DNA from: Phaffia rhodozyma
Taxonomy: Eukaryota > Basidiomycota > Tremellomycetes > Cystofilobasidiales > Mrakiaceae
Direction of reading: 5' to 3'
Assembly: GCA_014706385.1 (NCBI GenBank)
Contig: JACGZH010000003.1
Coordinates: 1,257,501-1,321,500 of the forward strand
DNA length: 64,000 nucleotides
Numbering within the stretch: position 1 is the stretch's first letter; the number at the start of each line of letters is the position of its first letter. Shown here one piece after another: positions 52,057 through 62,030 of the stretch. Under the pieces are notes generated by a model, which searched no databases, had not been told where the DNA came from, and saw nothing but the letters and a program-made list of their open reading frames with translations. Both the position numbers and the translations under genes were made by a program.

Positions 52057-53009
52057 GGTTTTTGTATGATTTTATATGTGTATGTACTGACAGATCAATC
52101 GACAAACAATTAGATGAAGAAAAGCAAGCGAAAGGAACGTGAAGGAATGAACAAACCTTGGATCTTGTTCGGGCGGCCACGCGAATCTTTATTCTATTTC
52201 TTGGTGTTCTTTCGTATTCTTCTACTACTAAGTAACAGAAACAAGGAGGCAGGAGAGTAAAGAGCGAGCAGGGCGAAGTCAACACTCGAGAAAGAAAAAC
52301 AAGAAAAGGTCAAGGTCAGGGTCAAGGCGTACAAGGGGGGTACGTATGCTGCTCATCCAGTAGATGGAAGCGAACCTATCGGATGACATCAGCAGCCTGT
52401 CCGTCCGTCCGAGAGCGCGCGTGTACCCCCAACGGGTTTACATCTTCCTTTTGGCTCTTCCAGCACAACAAAGGACGTATAGAACCGATGACTTAGGGCA
52501 TCTTCTCTATATTTCTATCAGGAATCTAACATGTGCCGTCTTTGCGCACAGAGAGAGAGAAACATCACTTAATCAAGTCTGTGTTCCGAAGAGAGCTTGG
52601 TGTTGTCTTTTGACTAGAATCATCCTTCGAATAGGGTAACCTCGACACATGCTACCCACACACAACCGGTATATCTGTACAAACCCTCTTCTGACACGCG
52701 ACTCCTAAATATAACATCAACACACAACCCTCCAATCCAATGGTCTCAAGATGACTCTCGTCTGGCTTCCCTGTCCTCTGAGCTTCGTCCAATCCTCCAG
52801 ACAAACCACCAGGCGAGCTCGACTTATGTCAGCAGTTAGGTTACGGTGTCCGTAACCCTAACCACGAGAGTTGTAACCATATGGATTTGAGCCCAACCTT
52901 TCAATCGCCCATAGCGACTTCCACCTTTCATCACCTTTCATACCGTTCTCTTGACCTTCACCTTCCTTCCTCTCCTTCGTCCTTTCCCTTTCTCGTTGAT
53001 ATTCAGTCA
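52057..53009. promoter_or_regulatory. 953-bp divergent intergenic region with a palindrome
   Basis: This lies between the DUF1769 and CCT5 starts. An 8-bp inverted repeat, GGTTACGG then TGT then CCGTAACC, lies at 52839-52857 and contains CGG-N3-CCG, the layout used by some Zn2Cys6 factors. The CCT5 side (52900-53009) is C/T-rich. Confidence 0.5.
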
Positions 53010-56000
53010 TGGATCCAGGGCAGGCAGTCTACACTACTGATGAGGTAAGCATGCTTTTCACCGCACTTGAATCACCCTGTCAGGTTCATTACAAGTATTG
53101 ATCTGTGTTCTTTTCCTTTCTTGGGCATCCTTCTTTTTTCCAATATTCACTTTTGTACTTGGTTTGCAACTCCTAGTACGGAAGGTAAGATCATCGTCTT
53201 TCTCTCTTTGTCCTACTTGATGATAGGTCAACTCACCTCCCGTTCTTCTTGACCTGATCTGCTTTCCACTGGGCTGGATCTTGCTGTTTGGGATTTTGTC
53301 GGGATAAACAAAACAGACCGTTCATCATCGTTCGAGAGCAAGCAAAGAAGACCAGATTGCAAGGAAACGAGGCCATCAAGGTGCATTTTACTCCAATACC
53401 TTCTTCCTAAAATCCCTGTTCGACATCTGGGAAGCTCTGAGCGTTCAAATCTGTGTAGAGATCATGTCTCAAGCATTCTGTTTGCAAACAAATTCCTGAG
53501 ATTTTTTGTATCACTATATGCTGACGGCTTGTTTTTTTTCTTCTCTCTGTCTTCCTTGTCTTGATCATAATGTTTTGCTCGCTTACTTCCTCTCTAGTCC
53601 CATATCCTTGCTGCTCGTCAAATCTCAAACGTGAGTACTTTCTGTTCTGGACGTATGCCGGCTTAGAAATGACATACATACTGACTTGCTATTTTGATGA
53701 CATAGATCATCAAATCCTCGTTAGGTCCAAGAGGTTTGTCTTTCTGTCCTGTAATGCAAATTATATCGTCATGCTTTCCTGCTTATCACTCTTCATTCTT
53801 AATACAAACTATCTTTACACTTTTGTTCAAACCTGTGCAATTCGCTCGCCCTGCTTGAACGTTTAAAGGCCTCGACAAGATCTTGATCTCTCCCGATGGA
53901 GACATCACGGTCACCAACGACGGAGCTACCATCTTGGGACAGATGGAGGTTGAGCACCAGATCGCTAAGCTCCTCGTTCAGGTTTCCAAGAGTCAGGATG
54001 ATGAGATTGGAGATGGAACCACCGGTGTCGTTGGTAAGTTTTCTTTTGATATCCTTACTCTCTTTCAAGCTACCTTGTCAAATATCAGAATCGAGGCTGA
54101 CACATGGAACACTTGTTGTCTTTTTCACCCTAAACAGTGTTGGCAGGGGCTCTTCTGTCCGCTTCTGAATCTTTGCTCGATCGAGGAATTCACCCTATCC
54201 GAATTGCCGATGGTTTCGAGAAAGCCTGCGCTGTCGCCGTCGCCGAGCTTGACCGAACGGCTGATACGATCGAGTTTGATAAGAACAACACAGAAAACTT
54301 GTTCAAGACTGCCATGACGAGTTTGGGAAGCAAGATGTATGTGGCCTCGAGAATCTTTGTGTAAAGCGACTATATGCCATAATCCTAAATAAAGCTTACT
54401 TGACAATCCCCTTTCCAGTGTCTCTAAAGCGCACTCCAAGTTTGCCCAAATTGCTGTCGATGCCGTGCTCTCCGTTGCCGACCTCGAGCGTAAAGACGTT
54501 GATTTTGAGCTTATCAAGGTGGATGGTCGAGTCGGTGGATCTCTCGAAGATACCCTTCTCGTTCAGGGAGTCGTCGTCGATAAGGATATGTCTCATCCGA
54601 ACATGCCTCGGACGGTGAAGGACGCGAAGATTGCGATCTTGACGTGTCCGTTCGAGCCACCGAGACCCAAGACCAAGCATAAGTTGGACATCGAGAGCGT
54701 CGAAGAGTTCAAGAAGCTCCAGGTGTACGAGCGAGAGAAGTTCGAGCAGATGATCAAGATGTAGGTCTGAAGAGTTTTCTCTTCGGCCCAACTTTTTTCT
54801 TCCCGGCGTGCACGCGCATATCCCAGGATGCCGTGTGATGGTTTGCTAACGGCGGTTCCGATTTACATTCTGGTCAATATATAGGGTGAAAGACACAGGC
54901 GCAAACTTAGTCGTGTGCCAATGGGGATTCGATGACGAGGCAAACCACCTGTTGATGCAGAACGAGCTGCCCGCTGTCCGATGGGTTGGAGGACCCGAGA
55001 TCGAGGTCTGTTCTCAGTTTCTCCATCTACCAAGTAGACTTTTGAAGTTGACCGTGTTCAGCATTATTCTTGATACATATAGTTGATTGCCATCGCCACC
55101 AAGGGTCGGATCGTTCCCCGGTTCGAGGACCTGACGGCTGATAAGCTTGGTCATGCCGGAATTGTCCGAGAGGTTTCATTCGGAACGACAAGGGATAAGA
55201 TGCTTGTCATCGAGGAGTGCGCCAACACGAGAGCGGTGACAGTGTTCGTCAGAGGATCTAACAAGATGGTACGCCTACTTTCTCTCTCTTTATCATGCTT
55301 TTTTCTCTTCTAATATCGTCGTTATCCGGGTTTCTTCTTGCCGTGCCAAATGAAAAGATCATCGACGAGGCTAAGAGAGCATTACACGATGCGATCTGCG
55401 TTGTCAGGAACTTGGTTGTTGACAACCGAGTCGTTTACGGTGGTGGAGCGGCGGAGATCTCCTCCTCCATTGCTGTGTCCAAGGCTGCTGACGAGGTAAG
55501 ACGATCTATTTTGTGTATTTTCCTTTTTCTTGACTTTGTCTCACCTTATTCGCCCTCTTCTCTCTGTTCCAATCGATAGATCCCGTCAATCGAGCAGTAC
55601 GCCATGCGAGCCTTCGCTTCCGCTCTGGACGCCGTTCCGCTCGCTCTTGCTGAGAACTCTGGATTGAGCCCGATCGAGACGCTCGCTGAAGTGAAAAGTA
55701 GACAGATTGAGGAGGGTAACACTAGGCTGGGTATCGACTGTATGGGCCGAGGACAGAACGGTTCGTTCCCATTCTCTCTTTCTCTCTGGCCCTAGCCCTG
55801 TCTCCACTCTTATTTCTTTCTCTCTCTCGCAAGATCACCTGTTCCTTGGTTAGCTGATGATATCCTGATCTTTGCGTTGAACAGACATGAAAGCTCAGCA
55901 CGTGTACGACCCGTTGATCTCGAAACGACAGCAGTACCTTTTGGCTACCCAGCTCGTTGTACGTGTCTTGCCCTTTGTCTCTCATTCATCTCTGCGGCCC

Positions 56001-56132
56001 TGTCTCTTTGATCTCTTCCTTTAATTTCGTCTGACTTGATACCCTTGAAACCCTTACATCTGAAAATTTCTTCAGCGTCAAATCCTCAAGATATCGGACG
56101 TGATCGACGCTTCCGTCTTCGCTGCCGAATAA
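53010..56132 (+). CDS. CCT5: T-complex chaperonin subunit epsilon (CCT5)
   Basis: It is a subunit of the eukaryotic TRiC/CCT ring that folds actin, tubulin and other proteins. Early exons: 53010-53045, 53177-53184, 53317-53380, 53598-53630, 53706-53733 and 53869-54033. The second is only 8 nt (TACGGAAG) and rebuilds the epsilon motif [12 protein letters not shown]. Group II chaperonin motifs follow: [45 protein letters not shown] and [16 protein letters not shown]. The nucleotide-binding GDGTT is intact. The apical part includes [20 protein letters not shown], and the end includes YGGGAAEI and [15 protein letters not shown]. About 14 exons. The stop at 56132 follows [11 protein letters not shown]. 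Confidence 0.97.
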
Positions 56133-56780
56133 ATTACTGTGTATTCTCAACAAACGAAACAAACTTGAAAGAAAAAAGAGGAGAAAGAAAAAGAGAAAAG
56201 ACAATTGAATATAGAATAGGAAGGGGTTCATCTTTCCTTCTTTTTTTTCCTTCTGAATGGGTTTGTTCCTTGTTTCTTGGATGAGTTTCTTTCTTTCTTT
56301 CTTCTTTTTAGCTTTCCTTGGGAGTCCTCTTGGAACAAAGAAACCTTCTTCTGAACAAATGAATGAATTATTATGAATTGAAATCATCGGCTGTGAAGGC
56401 ATGGAGACGGCAAGAAACCAGGAACATAGACTCGAAGGAAGGCAGATATACAATCAAGAATGAAAGACCAGAAAAGAAGTGAACGGAAAGAGGGAACGTG
56501 CCATCGTATATCCTGCAAGATGATCGAAATTAGGTCAAAATCTGGATCAAGACCATAACTAAGACCAAAAAAAGAAGGATTAGGAAGACAGAATAGAGTA
56601 CACTACACTACACTACAGTTACACTACAGTTACACTACAGTTACACTACATCAACAAGGAAACAAAAGAAACGCAAACAACAACCCAATCAAAGATGAGA
56701 GAAAACCAGATACAAAAGACAAGATGAACCGGGGTCCTTACCCTTTCGCGTGAGAAGGAGAAGGGAGAGGAGGTTCCAGT
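56133..56780. other. Convergent 3' spacer with an 11-bp tandem repeat
   Basis: This lies between the CCT5 and alcohol dehydrogenase stops. TTACACTACAG-type units are repeated at about 56600-56651. The remainder is A/G-rich, with spurious Lys-rich frames. Confidence 0.45.
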
Positions 56781-58512
56781 TTACTGGCAGTCGATAACGA
56801 CTCGAGCAGTCAAAGTCAAGTCCTGCATCTGCTTGTAGATCTTCTTCAGATTCTCCATCGGCTGTACCTCAAAGTGCGTAGACACAGCACCCCGAGCAGC
56901 CAGATCAAGCGACTCGATCGCATCCTGTCGGTTGCCCACATACGATCCGATCACCCGGTGCTCGTTCAGCACCGTAAAGAAGATGTTCGCGTTCACGTAC
57001 GCCTCCTTCGGCAGACCCACACAGATGAGCGAGCCATGTGGTCGGAGGTACGACAGCGCCTGGTTGTACGCAGCAGCACCGCTCGCTACACACACCGCAG
57101 CGTGCGCCCCGCCGTCAGTCACCTTCTTGATCGCCGCGACGACGTCCTCCTTCTGGTAGTCGATAAACACCTCGGCACCGTAGCCCTCGACGAGCTTCCT
57201 CTTGGCGTCTCCAGAGTCGATACCGATGACCTTGTAGCCCATGGCCTTTGCGTACTGCACAGCGAGATGGCCGAGTCCTCCACCTGTAGTGGGCAACTAT
57301 GTCAGCTGGGCCTGCAGGTGCGATGCAAGCAGCACGTCTGATAACATAACTCACCAGCTCCAGTGACGACAACACTCTCTCCTGGGGCACCGCCGATCTG
57401 CTTGAGAGCCTTGTAGACAGTGACCTAAGGGCAGAGATAGGCAGAGAGAGGGAGAGAGGGATAGAAAGACAGCAAGCTCGGTCAGTCCGTGTATGGCGAA
57501 AAGAAGAAAACAAAGGGGAGGAAGAGAACTCACTCCAGCGCAGCAGATAGGAGCAGCAAAGTCGAGGGACAGCGCAGAAGGGATAGGAGTCAAGTGCTGA
57601 ATAAGGCAGGCATGATCCAAGGTCAGCGAGGCGTATCATACTAAAGTACTCTGAAGCACACTATAGACACCAAATAATACTAACCTTGGCGTAAGAGACC
57701 GCCCACTGCTGGAAAGAGCCATCGACAGAGAACCCGTGGTTCAGCGCCTTCTGGCAGCACGACTCGTATCCCCGTCGGCACTCCGTGCACTCCAGGCACG
57801 AGTCCGCCAGCCACTTCACTCCGACCGCATCGCCCACCTTGAGCTGGGTGCTCGTGTTGTCGGCGATCGCAGCGACATAGCCTGTTCCTTCGTGTCCTCC
57901 GACGAGAGGAAGCTTGTTACTACGCAAGAGCAAGAGCAGAGAGAGCGCATCGTCAGCACAGACAGCACAGACAGCACAGACAGCACAGACAGCACAGACA
58001 GCACAGACAGCACAGACAGCACAGACAGCACAGACAGCACAGACAGCACAGACAGCACAGACAGCACTCACTCCAGAGGCCAGTCCCCAAGCCACACATG
58101 CACATCCGTGTGGCACACCCCAGAGTACACGATCCGCACAAGCACCTCTCCCGGCTTGAGGTCCTTCTGCTGGGTCACCGGCCAGTCCTCTCGGAGCGTC
58201 AGGGGGCCGTTGGCCTCCTCGAACACCCACGCCTTCTGGGTCTCTGCACAGAGCAGCACAAGACAGCGCATGACGGCAGATGCGATCACAGGAGAGCAGA
58301 GACAGTCGTCAGTCACCGATCGCTAGCAAACATGTCCGCTCAGGCATAGACAGGTATATAGGCATATAGGCATATAGGCATATAGGCATATAGGCATATA
58401 GGCATATAGGCATATAGGCATATAGGCATATAGGCATGTCCATAGGTACAAATATGGCCGACTCACTGGGGATGTCGTACGACGACTGAGACTTGATGGT
58501 CTGGTTGGCCAT
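56781..58512 (-). CDS. Zinc alcohol dehydrogenase, Adh1-like
   Basis: It interconverts alcohols and aldehydes with NAD(P)H. Exons 58467-58512, 58072-58243 and 57685-57919 are followed by smaller exons and a long last exon ending at 56781. Catalytic zinc ligands are in GVCHTDVH and GGHEGTGYV; the structural zinc Cys cluster is [14 protein letters not shown]. The nucleotide fold is split by an intron: VVVTGAG then [22 protein letters not shown]. The proximal substrate part includes GVKWLADSC and [13 protein letters not shown]. The ending is typical ([12 protein letters not shown]). Base composition is GC-rich with C-ending codons, suggesting high expression. Introns 1 and 2 and the leader each carry a different tandem repeat. 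Confidence 0.95.
57955..58066. repeat. 9-bp tandem repeat inside intron 2 of the alcohol dehydrogenase gene
   Basis: The unit CACAGACAG is repeated about 12 times within the intron 57920-58071. Being a multiple of 3, it keeps long open frames on both strands that are not coding. Confidence 0.92.
58354..58436. repeat. 8-bp tandem repeat inside intron 1 of the alcohol dehydrogenase gene
   Basis: The unit GGCATATA is repeated about ten times within the intron 58244-58466. Confidence 0.92.
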
Positions 58513-58519
58513 GTTGATG

Positions 58520-58534
58520 ATAGTAGTGGTGGTG

Positions 58535-58570
<36 letters not shown>

Positions 58571-58572
58571 GT
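58520..58572. repeat. GGT/AGT trinucleotide run in the alcohol dehydrogenase leader
   Basis: GTG/GGT units pass into about nine AGT units on the plus strand, just upstream of the minus-strand start at 58512. The run probably lies in the 5' UTR. Confidence 0.85.
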
Positions 58573-59888
58573 GAGATGGAAGATGGGAGATGAAGAAAGG
58601 AAACGAGATGGATTCCGTTCGCCTTTTGTAGATGTCTTCAACCTGTTCAAGATCTGTCCGGCGTTTTCCTTCGTGCATTCCGAACAGCTCCTGAAAAGAT
58701 GAAGAAATTGAATTCAATACCTAGAGCTTTCTGTACAGGACGAGAGAGATGGATCTATCATGTCCTTTGGTCCATCGACCTTGAGACCCCAAGGTCCAGT
58801 CCGTACACTCCTAGGATTCCCGATACATGGTCAGCCAGTCTATCGGTTGGTTAGTCTATGCTTGAGTAGGATTAATCCGGTTGGTCAGTCGGTATAATTC
58901 CCTGCTTCAGACGTGACCATCGATCTCGATCAAGTCAAGTCAAGTCAAGTCCAGTCAAGTCAGCTTGTGAGAAAGAAATATATCAATGTGCCCCGGGGTC
59001 TGTTCGGCTTGATCGCCAACCGTTCTGTACGACACAGACGGGTGGATGCGATGGCAAGGGTTTGCGACCAGAACAGAAAGTACTCTTCCAAGAGCGAGAT
59101 CCGATCAAACACACATGTATGATCATATGATGGTCTTCCCTGGTCGGGCCTGTGGAGAGCCGAGCGATGTGTGGGTTTAGTTTGAATACGACGGTGATTG
59201 TTTTGATCAGAAGGGGCGGGATTCTACCGATAGAGATGGGAGCAAGACATGCGACGAGGCAAGAAGCAAGAGAAGGCACCTGTGAGCTGTGGATGTATGC
59301 TACCTGGCCGATAGAGGTCATGGGATTCGGATACAGAACACAGATGGAATATAATAAACCAGGCGTTGATCTCATCCTGCAGGCCGTAGGTTAAACCAAT
59401 CTGTTTTCTTTTTCTGTGCGGGTGTGTGGGTGGATGTGTTGTCTTTGTTCTCTGTGAAAGAAACAGAAGGCTGGCTTGGTTCCCGATATCTTCCTCATAC
59501 AAGTAGACCTGTGAATTTGATGCTGTCCGACAGCCAGTGTGTTCATGGTATTGTATGCTTTCTGAATGTCATCGATGAGTTCTCTTAGAGACTTTATTGC
59601 TTACTCTATCTGATATAGCCACCGAGGTGTTGGTGGTTTCATGTGCGTAGCAGAGGCACGTGTTTGCGCCGGGTGAATGGCAGATGTGCACAGCAAACCC
59701 AACTCAAGTAGGCACATGGGCCCAAGTTGGGGATCATATGGGTTGAGCATCTGGGCTCAATTGGGTGACATCTGGTCTCTGTCTGGGGATGCTTTCGGGG
59801 TGCATCTGGGGTGCATCAGTCCAATGTTCACTGCACTGGTCGCTTTGTGGATCCTTTCCAATCTGTTTTCTCTCCGACTCATCAAACC
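58573..59888. other. 1.3-kb divergent intergenic region
   Basis: This separates the alcohol dehydrogenase leader from the LSM4 start. It contains a CAAGT pentamer run (58931-58962), one CACGTG (59656-59661) and imperfect GGGGTGCATCTG/GGGCTCAATTGGG-like words at about 59700-59820. No open frame is supported. Confidence 0.45.
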
Positions 59889-61022
59889 ATGGTCAGTACA
59901 TGTTCTCCTTCAGGTTGGTTCTTTGAACGAGTAACTCATTCAGTCTGTCTTGTGCTCTGGTGTATCTGGTGGAAAATCCACACAGTTACCATTAACGCTG
60001 CTGAATGCAGCTCAGAACAAGCCGATGGTTCGTTCGCTTTCCTTACAAACAGCCCTCTTCCATCGCGTGCATCTGTTTCTATGATCGAGATATAGCATGG
60101 CCAGACCTATTGGGTCGACTTGTCGGTCGGATACTGATTCCATCCTTTCCCTTACCTCTATCTTTATCCCGTGGACTCTCCTTTCCTTCTGTTCTGCTCG
60201 CTATCCCCTTCACTCTGTCCATCTGGGTGTCATCCTCTTCCTTGTTTCTTCTTCCAACCAGCTCGTCGAGCTCAAGAACGGAGAGACCTTCAACGGTCAT
60301 CTTGTCTCGTGCGATAATTTCATGAACATCATCCTCCGTGAGGTCTTCCAAACGAGTGCAGATGGTGAACGGTTCTGGAAGATGAAGGAATGCTACGTCC
60401 GAGGCAACACGGTTCGTTCCCCTTTACTTCCTTCCTTCCTTCCTATGTTCGACGTTTCGAATCCGCCGTTGTCGGAAAGTCATATATGGTAGGCTGTTCG
60501 GAAACACGACGTATCGATCCTGATTCAATCTTTCCTCCTCTGTTCCCTTTTTTTTTCTTCTCAATTTGATGTTCATCTCATCTAGATAAAATACCTACGA
60601 CTCGCAGATGCCGTCCTTGATCAAGTCCAGTCGGACCAAGCTCGACTTCGTGAACAACAGGCTCGTTCAGGTCCAGGGTCCGAACGTGGAGGCAGAGGTG
60701 GTGGAAGAGGAGGAAGGGGAGGTGACCGTGGTGGATTCAGAGGTCGAGGTGGAGGTGAGTTTCTTGTCTTGTTTCACTCTGTTTCCGAAACTCTACCTCC
60801 CTTACACAGATTCTCTAGAGGTTCAGTCGAGATATGACCCAGTGAAGAAAAAAAAAAGGGTAGGATACGAACATCGACTGACTGAACCTCATCTTTCTTT
60901 CTCCCTCTCTTCTGTCTTGTTCATCTCAAACCACTCTATCGCTCGGGATATCAACAATAAAACTTGAAGGTCGTGGAGGAGGACCGATGGACAGAGGTAG
61001 AGGTAGAGGTAGAGGGGCATAA
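59889..61022 (+). CDS. LSM4: U6 snRNA-associated Sm-like protein LSm4
   Basis: It is a subunit of the LSm1-7 (mRNA decay) and LSm2-8 (U6 snRNP) rings. Exons 59889-59891, 59986-60027, 60262-60411, 60586-60754 and 60970-61022 give 138 residues. The Sm1 motif is [25 protein letters not shown], followed by [19 protein letters not shown] (Sm2). The C terminus is an RGG tail ([22 protein letters not shown] region), usual for LSm4. The first coding exon is only the [17 protein letters not shown] begins directly after an acceptor, and ATG|GTCAGT at 59889-59894 supplies the start. Another upstream ATG-containing exon cannot be excluded. Confidence 0.95.
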
Positions 61023-62030
61023 TTTCGTCTGGACTGTTTATAGGCGGGCGAGCAACCGACCGACTGATCGATCGACGGGACGTCTCGGTCTTTGGCACAA
61101 CATGGTCCAGGATCAAGAGGGATCAATCAACTTACCTAATGTAAAGAAAGAAGAAGGGAGGCGAAAAAAAAAGTATGAAAGATTGAAATCTAATGGCAAA
61201 GAAGGAGAACAAGGAAAGAATCTGGATCAAGACGGTTTCGTCATCATCTTTGCCTTCATCCTTCAGTCCTTGCAGTTTGTACATCCATCCACCCATTCCC
61301 ACACCAATATCGACATCTCCTTCCTCTCTCTAAAGTAAAATAACAAGAAAGACAGCATGGAACAAAGAACCCAGAACAGCATGAACGAGAAAGGAAAGAG
61401 AGAGAGAAAGAAAACGAGAGAACAGAAGATCATCATACATATGGACGATCGCATCCGAATCTTACTTGCCGACTTACCAATCTTTCGTTGATACGATATC
61501 TAGTATCGAATACAACTCTTCGACACAGCCATGAGTCAGGTGTCGCATGTTGAGCAACAGCAAAGAAGGACAAATGAAGAAGGGGCGAGAAGAGGAATGG
61601 ATCGGTTATCGAAAAGATAGATACATCTGTCTCCTTCTTTCCATTCTTTTCCTCCTGGTCTTGATCGTCAGAAAGTGACTTTGTCATGACCAACCAGTCA
61701 GTCAGATAGAGATAAAAAGAGCAAAAGAAAGAGAGACATCCAATAAAGATAATCAAGCCAGAAAGAGTGCGTGAGAGGGAGAGAAGAAAAGACAGAAAGA
61801 AGCGCGCCTCGATTTTCCCTCTCCTTGCTTAATGACAAAAGATCCTTAAACCATGAAGGAGAAGAGAGAAAGAAAGAGCAAAGAAAAGGACACTGGAAAA
61901 CTCTATAATCATCCTCGGACCACCATCCCTCGCTCCTCTGCTCCTATCGCCCTCGACGCTATTAATCTGTTCTAAGAAATAAGATGAAGAGGGAAGGAAA
62001 AGAAAGGAACGAGAGAAAGGTCTCTTCCGT
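61023..62030. other. Convergent 3' spacer, about 1 kb
   Basis: This lies between the LSM4 and GDP-mannose transporter stops. It is purine-rich on the plus strand with GA runs. No coding or structured feature is seen. Confidence 0.45.

Noticed and set aside
57816..58326. Long frames with Ser-Thr-Asp or Leu-Ser-Val repeats over the alcohol dehydrogenase gene
   Set aside because: They arise from the 9-bp intronic repeat, whose length is a multiple of 3. The dehydrogenase exons on either side define the true gene.
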